From: Halocatena marina
Lineage (GTDB): Archaea > Halobacteriota > Halobacteria > Halobacteriales > Haloarculaceae
Assembly: GCF_023276375.1 (NCBI RefSeq)
Contig: NZ_JALLPK010000001.1
Location: 3,534,001 to 3,598,000 of the forward strand
Reading direction: 5' to 3'
DNA length: 64,000 bases
Part shown: in pieces, positions 57,329 to 64,000 of the stretch
Layout of the letters: every line of letters starts with the position of its first letter
How positions within the stretch are numbered: the first letter of the stretch is position 1
Position numbers and translations under genes: made by a program
Notes under the pieces: model-generated
Told to the model about the DNA's origin: nothing
The model's input: only the letters and a program-made list of their open reading frames with translations
The model's database searches: none

Positions 57329-57775
57329 GCGTTCCAGTCCCTCCTCGGACAGGAGTCTGCCAGTAAAACCAGTCGCTGCGCGCGTCGTTACCTCGATCGC
57401 GGAACCCAGCCGGGAGCCACACCGGACCCCCGGCTTGAGACATGATTAGTTCGATTACGACACATGCACTTTCCCGGTTGTGGGGGGCACTTATACGCTT
57501 TTTGGTCCACTTTCGGATCTGTTCGGAGTGGTGGTGACATTTGTTTGGGTGATCACGAACGGGTATCACAACCAGACCATCATCTGCGAACAGCGTGGAA
57601 TCGACGGCGTTCTTACGTTCGATTCAGATTTTGATGGACTCATCACTCGATACGACCCGCTTGATTACGCCTGCACTGCTCTCAGTGCTTTCGTTCGAGT
57701 AACGATATCCAATAACGACACTCTGTCACAACCCTCGCTGGTGTGCGGGACACGAAGCCGTTCTGGGGACCAGGT
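57329..57775. other. Gap between the ProRS-like gene and ogt
   Basis: 447 bases without an intact gene. The only recognisable content is the VapC-like C-terminal fragment at 57561-57668; the flanks show nothing else on either strand. Confidence 0.5.
57561..57668 (+). pseudogene. Remnant of a PIN-domain (VapC-like) toxin
   Basis: A stretch reading GYHNQTIICEQRG, then IDGVLTFDSDFDGLITRYDP, matches the C-terminal end of haloarchaeal VapC PIN domains, where HDATI and DxDF carry the last metal acids. The first acid is Asn here (HNQTI) and no N-terminal half is present upstream, so the gene has decayed. No VapB antitoxin is seen nearby. Confidence 0.65.
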
Positions 57776-58198
57776 CTATTCTTGTATCGGCAACTGCGTC
57801 TGCTTTGTTCCCCGTCCCTGTTCGAGAGCAAGCAGTCGCCGTTTCGTAGCGACGCCGTTGGCCGCCGAGTAGCCCTTGAGTTCGCCATCGCTCCCCATGA
57901 CACGATGGCACGGAACGATCAGTGGGACAGGATTGTGCGCGCACGCCTGTCCGACGGCAACGGGTGTAGTATCGAGATCTGCCGCAAGTTCGCCGTACGT
58001 TCGCGTCTCTCCGTAGGGAATCTTACTCATCGCGGTCATCACCTCGCCGGTCAATCCTCCCGGCGTTGTGACTGTTAGATCGAATTCCTGACGATCTCCA
58101 CACTCGTATTCGTACACCTGCTCTCGGATGGCTGCTGGCGACTCATCGATTCGTGATTCGTCAATCTCGACGGTGGTTTCGAAAATATCTACGTTCAT
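57776..58198 (-). CDS. ogt: Methylated-DNA--protein-cysteine S-methyltransferase
   Basis: This 140-residue O6-alkylguanine repair protein takes the alkyl group onto its own Cys, here C97 in VPCHRV. MSKIPYGETRTYGELA is the DNA-binding helix-turn-helix, and GYSAANGVATKRRLL is the end of the domain. The N-terminal domain is short and acidic, like haloarchaeal Ogt proteins. It is a suicide enzyme. It stands alone. Confidence 0.93.
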   Translation of the reverse strand: MNVDIFETTVEIDESRIDESPAAIREQVYEYECGDRQEFDLTVTTPGGLTGEVMTAMSKIPYGETRTYGELAADLDTTPVAVGQACAHNPVPLIVPCHRVMGSDGELKGYSAANGVATKRRLLALEQGRGTKQTQLPIQE

Positions 58199-58962
58199 GA
58201 GTGGATTGTGTTGAATCGTCTCGGTGTCTCTCTAGTGGCTGCTGAAACGGATAACTATTCGCCGCAGAGCGAAAGTAGTTCGTCATCACGTGCATCGACG
58301 GATCTACGACCTGTTGTGGGCTTCGTGATACCAGAATGACTTCGAGAAACCGACGGCGGGCTGGTCCATCAGAAATCAATGTTTCAATTGATAGCTGCAC
58401 TATTTGTCATCTGCTGTGTGATACTACAGCATGAATCGGAAACGGTGTGAGTAAGCACTTATATATGAGTAGAAATGGACTATTCGAATCACAACCAGGC
58501 TCAGTGACCATTTTCTTGTTTCGCTCCGAACTCTGTCGGCCGAAATCGTACTGAATAGAAACTCGTTCGCTTATCATCGTCAAGCATCAGCGACGATACG
58601 TTTCTCTGTCTGTGGATCGGAGTGAGGTGTCGATTCGATAATCTCCATTGACAGTTCGGAGTCGTGCCTCTGTGCATACGACGAAACAGAAAAAATCGCT
58701 CGGTGTAGTTGAGAGCGAACAACCTGTCGAAGCTCACTTTCCATGCGTTGTTTCAAAAATGTTGTTCACTGGTAGCGATTACCATCAGTCACGGGTCGCG
58801 CTGGGCTTGACTGCGTTCGGTAACGGAAGGACGAGTAGCTCTTCGAGCCTCTTATGCGGTGGACATCACGGTGTTCGACGCAAGGGACAGCGTTGTCACT
58901 GATTATCCGATGGTGACCGCCCGTCCCTGTGAGCCCGTCCCTCAAGAGCGCGTCCAGCTGAT
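58199..58962. other. Gene-poor region
   Basis: 764 bases between ogt and the winged-helix gene. Short frames on both strands have His/Arg/Ser-rich, non-acidic composition and look random. A TATATGAG near 58461 is a possible promoter element. No RNA gene, repeat or element remnant was recognised. Confidence 0.4.
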
Positions 58963-59238
58963 TCAGGCGAGGTTCTCTGCCTCAATCGTCTGCCAGATCT
59001 CGCTCCCGTGGTCGGTAATACCGTAGACACGTCCCTTTCGCCGGTCGTCTGAGACGAGCAGCTCGACGAGAGACTGCTCTCGAAGTCGTCCGAGCGCCCG
59101 CGAGACGTGAGAGATGGGTATCTCTCTGTCTTCGGCAATCTGCGACGGTGTTGCAGGACCGATTGCCAGACGTTCGAGAACAGCAACCCGGTAGGTGGAA
59201 CTAACAACGTCGCTCACAGCGTCCCAATCTGGTGCCAT
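58963..59238 (-). CDS. Winged-helix transcriptional regulator
   Basis: The protein has 91 residues from the ATG at 59238. A single winged helix is visible: SSTYRVAVLERLAIGPATPSQIAE followed by the recognition helix ISHVSRALGRLREQSLVELL and the wing RRKGRVYGIT. It resembles short ArsR/MarR-like haloarchaeal regulators. No ligand-binding domain is present. The target is unknown. The frame extends to 59361 upstream, but the extra residues are not protein-like. Confidence 0.8.
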   Translation of the reverse strand: MAPDWDAVSDVVSSTYRVAVLERLAIGPATPSQIAEDREIPISHVSRALGRLREQSLVELLVSDDRRKGRVYGITDHGSEIWQTIEAENLA

Positions 59239-59508
59239 AGGTCTATCCTGCCACATTATACTCCCTCCCGCACCAATACACTTCCCCTTTCCAGTAACTA
59301 TGATGACAGTAAACGCACCAGTAGGTTTAACCATTACTGCCCCAGTCGTGCTCGACATCAACCGATTGGAACACTGCTAGTAAGTAATTTTCAGTAAGTT
59401 GGCAATGACAACACGCCGCAGTCTTGCGATATCTCTGTCTCGCAACGACGGATTGTCCGAACGTGTTAAACCACAATACCTATCCCTTGCTCTGCTGCTA
59501 GCCCAGAT

Positions 59509-59793
59509 ATGGACCCGATCATCATCCTCTCCCTCATCACTGTGGTAGGGATTATCCTGCTACTGGGGTTGTTCGGTGTCTGTCTTCACTTTGTGTATCG
59601 CACAGTGAACTCGCAAACGACAAGGACGACACGAGGGACGACTGGAGATGGAGCAACCGACGAGCCCGACGAGACCATCGTTCGTGGATCTATTGATGAT
59701 GACAGCGTCGGAGCGGCGGGAGACACCGGTGACTTCGTCTTCGGAGACAGCGATGAGAGCCTTGGGAGTGGCGATCCTAAGCAACAACTCTAA
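59509..59793 (+). CDS. Small single-helix membrane protein with acidic tail
   Basis: The 94-residue protein has one N-terminal hydrophobic helix (residues 3-30, IIILSLITVVGIILLLGLFG) and then an acidic, Thr/Asp/Gly-rich tail (about 35-94). The orientation cannot be settled. The function is unknown. It lies between the winged-helix gene and the TRAM-like gene. Confidence 0.55.
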   Translation: MDPIIILSLITVVGIILLLGLFGVCLHFVYRTVNSQTTRTTRGTTGDGATDEPDETIVRGSIDDDSVGAAGDTGDFVFGDSDESLGSGDPKQQL

Positions 59794-59998
59794 GCCGAAT
59801 ACGTCGTTCGAAGAGACGCAGATGTAGGTACGCTGAGTGACTTCTCAGTCGTAGCCATCGGCTTCTCCACCGCACCAAGCGTTCCAAGCTCGCTCGATTG
59901 CCATCGACTGTTACAGCCAGCTCTCTCTTTGCATCGATGCAATCAGATCCGGACGGATCGAACCGCTTGCAGAAACTGATGGAACCGTTTGTCGATCG

Positions 59999-60301
59999 TT
60001 ACTCTACGGATTCGGTCACTTCGTCCTGCGGTTCTGCTTCCGGTTCCTCTTGTGCTGGTTCGATGAGAGTTGCCTCTCCGATGAACGTGCTCGTATCGAA
60101 GGTCTCGACGCGGACAGTAACCTGCGAGCCGACGAGATCTTCCGGTGTATCGAGGAGGGTCAGGTGGCTGTCTCCGACGCGGGCAACAGCGGTACCGTCC
60201 TCGAAACCTGTGACGAAGACCGGGATCTCTTCACCAGGATCGAACGTTGGTTGATTTGTTCGGAATCCCCATCCCTTCAAGTACTGTTTGAGGAAGCTCA
60301 T
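59999..60301 (-). CDS. TRAM/OB-like small protein of unknown function
   Basis: This 100-residue protein consists of a conserved haloarchaeal start (MSFLKQYLKGWGFRTNQPTF), a beta-rich segment EIPVFVTGFEDGTAVARVGDSHLT like a TRAM/OB fold and an acidic Glu/Pro tail. TRAM folds often bind RNA, but this is a weak analogy. It overlaps the NhaC-type antiporter gene by four bases (ATGA) and is translated after it. Confidence 0.65.
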   Translation of the reverse strand: MSFLKQYLKGWGFRTNQPTFDPGEEIPVFVTGFEDGTAVARVGDSHLTLLDTPEDLVGSQVTVRVETFDTSTFIGEATLIEPAQEEPEAEPQDEVTESVE

Positions 60302-61860
60302 AGACGTGTCACCTCCATCGATTGGCGGTCAGAAACGTATTCGAGGCCAAACCCGGAGAGCGCAGCAACGATGAACACGCCGAACAGGAACCAGCCGTGG
60401 AAAACGAACGGCCACACCTCAATCGGATTAGCGACCATCGATTGTGTGAACCAGCCGAACTGCGACGGGAGGTCCCGTATCTCAGCGTATCCGACGAGCA
60501 CACCGCCGGCCCACGGGAAGATGTAACCGAGTGCTGTCGTATTCGCATCGAGGATGTTCGCCCGGCGATACCCGTTAATATTGAATTTCTCACCGATTCG
60601 AGCGATGTACGGTGCGATAGCGATTTCTGCTGCCGTGTTGATTGTGATCATCGCGTTGGCGATGGCCGTCCCGAGTACCATGACTAATTCAGCTCGCCGG
60701 ACGCTCGTAGCTACACTATTGAGCAACCAGTTCTGTAGTGCTTCGAATCCGCCACCACGTATCATGATCTGTGAACCGGCGACGATCAACAGTACAAGGA
60801 TCGCAAGCGGGAAGAATCCTTCTGCACCCGTGTAGATGCTCCCGCCAACTCCTGTGTTGCCGGGTTCGACGAGTTCGATGAAGGGGAGTACAGAGAGCGA
60901 CTGTGCAGCCCCGAGATTCTGGGAAGCCTTGAACACGATCATATCGCTCACGGAAGCCAATCCGAGGAGGAGATTGAGCACGACGGCGACTATAAGGCCC
61001 CACGAGATCGCTTCGACGATGTGTCGTCCACGTACAGCGGTCGCAATGACGACGAACATCGAGAAGAGGTGAATCAATCCCATCGGATTGCTGTTCGAGA
61101 CGAACAGTTGCTGTGCGTTCTGTGAGATGTCAAAGCCGGTCATGTACGACCCTGCGATGATATACCCCACAAAGGCGAGTACAGCGGCGACGATCGCGTA
61201 TTTGAACCGGGAGGAAACGACGCCACCAATGTCAGATTTCTGTGTAACCGCGCTGACGATGGTTGTGTCGCTGACAGGCGCGAGATTGTCACCAAAGGCC
61301 GCTCCGGAGAGAATTGCTCCGAACAACAACACGTGATCCGCACCGAGAACAACTCCTGCTGGGAAAACGAGCGTGGTGAACGCGACCGTCGTTCCGTAGC
61401 CGGTTCCAATACCAGTTGCGAGCAGTGCTGCGAGGATGAACGTTATCGCCGGGAAAATCGATGCGCCGACGTTGAGCGCATCGGCCGCCCAGACTAATCC
61501 ACCGACGAATCCACCCTCTTGAATTGTCTGTGCGAACATCCCGGCCCACAGCCATGCGACGATGGCTGTCGCCGCAACGCGTTGGGTCATCCCCGCAAAA
61601 ATCGTGTTTGCGTACGCTTTCCAACTGCCTTTCACGAACAGCATCCCGAGAATGAGACTGATGAGCATCCCGGCAACGAGCCCAGTTGTGTCACTGACCC
61701 GAAGAACGCCGCTTTGGACGATCGCCCAGATGACGAACAGCGCAATTGGAAGTGCGCTCATCAACGTCCCGCCGTAGAAATTTATTCGTGATTGATCTCG
61801 TGCTTCGGCAGCTTGTGCCAATTCAGTGCTTACGTCTTCGTTATTCGTATTGTCGCTCAT
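60298..61860 (-). CDS. NhaC-type Na+/H+ antiporter family protein
   Basis: The 520-residue membrane protein has about eleven or twelve hydrophobic helices. Typical NhaC-like segments are AGMFAQTIQEGGFVGGLVWA, the GTGYGTTVAFTTLVFPAGVVLGAD loop and SGAAFGDNLAPVSDTTIVSA, the latter with the charged ion-path residues. It probably exchanges sodium or an organic cation for protons, or works as an amino-acid antiporter in this group. A small TRAM-like gene follows with a four-base overlap. Confidence 0.88.
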   Translation of the reverse strand: MSDNTNNEDVSTELAQAAEARDQSRINFYGGTLMSALPIALFVIWAIVQSGVLRVSDTTGLVAGMLISLILGMLFVKGSWKAYANTIFAGMTQRVAATAIVAWLWAGMFAQTIQEGGFVGGLVWAADALNVGASIFPAITFILAALLATGIGTGYGTTVAFTTLVFPAGVVLGADHVLLFGAILSGAAFGDNLAPVSDTTIVSAVTQKSDIGGVVSSRFKYAIVAAVLAFVGYIIAGSYMTGFDISQNAQQLFVSNSNPMGLIHLFSMFVVIATAVRGRHIVEAISWGLIVAVVLNLLLGLASVSDMIVFKASQNLGAAQSLSVLPFIELVEPGNTGVGGSIYTGAEGFFPLAILVLLIVAGSQIMIRGGGFEALQNWLLNSVATSVRRAELVMVLGTAIANAMITINTAAEIAIAPYIARIGEKFNINGYRRANILDANTTALGYIFPWAGGVLVGYAEIRDLPSQFGWFTQSMVANPIEVWPFVFHGWFLFGVFIVAALSGFGLEYVSDRQSMEVTRL

Positions 61861-62139
61861 TAGTAATCAATGAATGTTGATGAGAATGGAGAGGGGTTAC
61901 TTCAATCTTGGGAAAGGTGGGAGAATCATCGTGATTTCATCAGTTCTGCGGATACATCCCGGCTTTGATTGTCCGATCGTGGAGTAACAGACGTGAGCGT
62001 GACGCTCCCGGTGATGTGTGGATAGATTACTCCTCGTTTCGCCCAACGCATTGGCGTTTGCTATCATGTGGCAATCAAGGTTCATACAGACAGTCGCTTC
62101 GAAGGGTTTATCCACGATCTGAGCTTCATTTCACGTACT

Positions 62140-62670
62140 ATGGCCGATAAGCCCGCAACCATGTACCGGGATATCGATAAACCGTCGTATACTCGACGGG
62201 AGTATATCACCGGTATTCCTGGCTCGAAGATCGCACAGTTCAAGATGGGAGAGGTCGACGTCGATCCTGACGAGTATCCTATCCAGATCAGTCTTCAGGT
62301 TGAGGAGGCCGTTCAGATCCGTCACGGTTCCCTCGAAGCCGCTCGGCTGTCTGCCAATCGCCACCTCATCAAGGAGCTCGGCGAGAAGAACTACAAGATG
62401 ATTCTCCGAAAGTTCCCCCACCAAGTGCTTCGGGAGAACAAACAGGCAACCGGTGCTGGTGCAGACCGTGTTTCTGACGGAATGCGACAAGCGTTCGGAA
62501 AGATCGTCGGAACGGCTGCACGCATCCAAAACGGCGAGCGCGTATTCACCATCTGGTGTCACCCTGACCAAGCCGAAACCGCCAAGGATGCGCTCCGTCG
62601 CGCATACAATAAGATGTCACCGCCGTGCCGAGTTGTGGTCGAGCGGGGTCAGGAACAGCTCGTTGCATAA
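62140..62670 (+). CDS. rpl10e: Large-subunit ribosomal protein uL16 (L10e)
   Basis: The protein has 176 residues from the ATG at 62140 ([12 protein letters not shown]). It is the archaeal L10e, which lines the tRNA path of the 50S subunit. Landmarks are [39 protein letters not shown] and [20 protein letters not shown], the latter the loop near the peptidyl-transferase centre. The upstream open frame to 62068 is not conserved. Confidence 0.96.
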   Translation: MADKPATMYRDIDKPSYTRREYITGIPGSKIAQFKMGEVDVDPDEYPIQISLQVEEAVQIRHGSLEAARLSANRHLIKELGEKNYKMILRKFPHQVLRENKQATGAGADRVSDGMRQAFGKIVGTAARIQNGERVFTIWCHPDQAETAKDALRRAYNKMSPPCRVVVERGQEQLVA

Positions 62671-62925
62671 CTCTCGAAATATCGACACTCGATCGTCATT
62701 GGGCGATCGTCTGTCGTGGACACGAGTTTCTGTCGCGCTCACTGCTAGTCATGGTTTAAAATCAGCGACACGAACGTCCCGCGGGTAATTCTGTTCGAGC
62801 GTGGCGTATGGGACAATCATCGAAGAAAGAGAGATCGTTGTAATGAGTTCTCTCTGTTGAGACGTCGGCAACATCAGATATGGAACGACAACTGATTCCG
62901 ACAAACGAAACGCGTCGATCTCTTA

Positions 62926-63195
62926 CTATCGACTTACGGTCCGTACTTGGAACCGTTCGTACCCCCCATACGCCATCGCAAGAGAGCCAAGCCACCAGTT
63001 CCAGCGCTCGGGTAATCGTTTGTCGGGAGCATCACGGAGATTGCGAACGATCTCCTCTCTCGTGAGGGCATTTCCCGTGTCCGCTTCGAATCTACCGGAA
63101 TCAGAAAGGTCCAGCGCCTGCCGGACGACGACGCGGCGTTCACCCGGCGTCGGGTCGAACTCTTCGAGGGCGTCTCCAAGCCGATCGCGGTCCAT
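62926..63195 (-). CDS. Small acidic/basic protein of unknown function
   Basis: This 89-residue protein has the acidic first half DRLGDALEEFDPTPGERRVV and the central helix NALTREEIVRNLRDAP. Its C-terminal part WWLGSLAMAYGGYERFQVRTV has a short hydrophobic stretch. Conserved-looking, and convergent with rpl10e after 255 bases. No family is recognised. Confidence 0.6.
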   Translation of the reverse strand: MDRDRLGDALEEFDPTPGERRVVVRQALDLSDSGRFEADTGNALTREEIVRNLRDAPDKRLPERWNWWLGSLAMAYGGYERFQVRTVSR

Positions 63196-63789
63196 ACGCT
63201 AGTGTCGGTCGCGGTTGGCTTTATTCTGCCGTCAATATTGACAGCACACTTCATACCTACTGAATCAGTCAATATTTGTCTCGTGAAAAGAGAGCGTATA
63301 ATTCCACCGCCAGCTACTTACACGCATTTTGTCGTTCTATATCCAACCATTAACAGATGTATTCTACGTAGATTCTCTTCTGGTAGGACGAGTCGAAAAT
63401 TTCGAAATCTATCTATCGAACACCGGTTCGAGTGGGAAATTGTACGTCCTACACCGCTCGACCTACGTCTCGATCACTTCGTGGCTGTCCCAAAGTTCGA
63501 ACAGAAATGATCGCATGCACTTCCCATCAGCCGACGATCTCACTGAAACCGGATCAAGTGAGGTCCTTCCGCCGTGTCGTGCCATCTGTGCTGGATCAAG
63601 ATGACCTTTACCAGCGTGCTGGTGTTCATCGATCGTCCAATCAGATATCTTTCCGACTAGTGTGAATCCTATCCGACAGTGAAACTATCTGGGAGCGCGT
63701 GATAGATCGACACGCTCGGAAGCATCAATAAATACGAAAGATATATAATCAATTATTTGTCAGTGCTCGGTGCACACGGTAGAGCGGGA
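63196..63789. other. AT-rich gap before the partial gapB
   Basis: 594 bases. Frames on the plus strand at about 63202 and 63329 are short and mixed in composition; neither is acidic. AATAAATACGAAAGATATATAAT near 63727-63749 resembles AT-rich flanks. No RNA gene or repeat was recognised. Confidence 0.4.
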
Positions 63790-64000
63790 TTATAGTCCGA
63801 TGCCGAGCGATTCGTTCGTCGTCGATATGCTCTCTCTGGCGTCTGCCTGTTCGGTCACGGCGCGAATGGCGTCGATGTTTTCGGGAACAACATCGCTCTC
63901 CTGATGAATCGCTTGGAAGAGATAGAGGTCGTTGCCCTCCATGCTGATCGATTCCTCCCAGAGGCAGTTCTCCCAGATATCTCCGCGCGGGCGGCCTGCG
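63790..64000 (-). CDS. gapB: Type II glyceraldehyde-3-phosphate dehydrogenase, C-terminal part (cut by window edge)
   Basis: Only the last 69 codons are in the window; the gene continues beyond 64000. The segment [19 protein letters not shown], then [22 protein letters not shown], matches the C-terminus of archaeal phosphorylating GAPDH, ending [14 protein letters not shown]. The His in AIHQES and the Pro-Glu-Asn triplet are characteristic. It probably works in gluconeogenesis, in contrast to gapN at the start of the window. Confidence 0.85.
   Translation of the reverse strand, partial: AGRPRGDIWENCLWEESISMEGNDLYLFQAIHQESDVVPENIDAIRAVTEQADARESISTTNESLGIGL

Overview
This window is from an extremely halophilic archaeon (class Halobacteria) with only moderate GC. 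The evidence is the very acidic proteome, the archaeal translation factors (aRF1, uL16/L10e), CTP-type riboflavin kinase, a tRNA-Trp whose intron carries box C/D guides, Tat-dependent lipoproteins, TnpB preceded by DUF2080, and families restricted to haloarchaea (DUF5794 and DUF5795 type). No genus can be assigned from the sequence alone. Gene density is high to about 41.8 kb; beyond that there are several AT-rich gaps of 0.4 to 1 kb.

Region 1 (1-15.5 kb) is a sugar uptake and semi-phosphorylative Entner-Doudoroff block. It holds a gapN-pyk pair, a four-gene ABC sugar importer on the minus strand, a ROK glucokinase, an enolase-superfamily protein of unknown substrate, a KD(P)G aldolase and gluconate dehydratase. 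Three of the promoters (gapN, ROK kinase, gnaD) share a TACT-N7-GAGTA inverted repeat that matches the binding motif of the sugar regulator TrmB. A type II GAPDH (gapB) is cut by the right edge of the window, so two different GAPDH activities are encoded within 64 kb.

Region 2 (15.7-35.9 kb) is housekeeping: hisA, 2Fe-2S ferredoxin, HD phosphohydrolase, prf1, a MinD-like ATPase, argS, ribK-ribB, aroA, intron-containing tRNA-Trp, dinB, an acyl-CoA synthetase, a HerA-like ATPase and a FocA/NirC-type channel. Region 3 (35.9-37.4 kb) is a decayed IS200/IS605-type element. It contains DUF2080 and a tnpB broken by two copies of a 53-55 nt double-hairpin element. Removing both copies restores one 408-codon reading frame. 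This is the most unusual feature of the window.

Region 4 (37.8-49.9 kb) has threonine deaminase, a GNAT acetyltransferase, membrane proteins, a CDP-alcohol phosphatidyltransferase, and a stress/ion cluster (DUF2267, PiT phosphate permease, ZIP metal transporter, four UspA-family genes with seven Usp domains, dodecin). Region 5 (50.9-55.9 kb) is a complete branched-chain amino-acid type ABC importer. Region 6 (56-64 kb) contains a bacterial-type prolyl-tRNA synthetase whose editing-domain position is occupied by a short Cys-rich module. It also has ogt, an NhaC-type antiporter, rpl10e, small unknown genes and the partial gapB.
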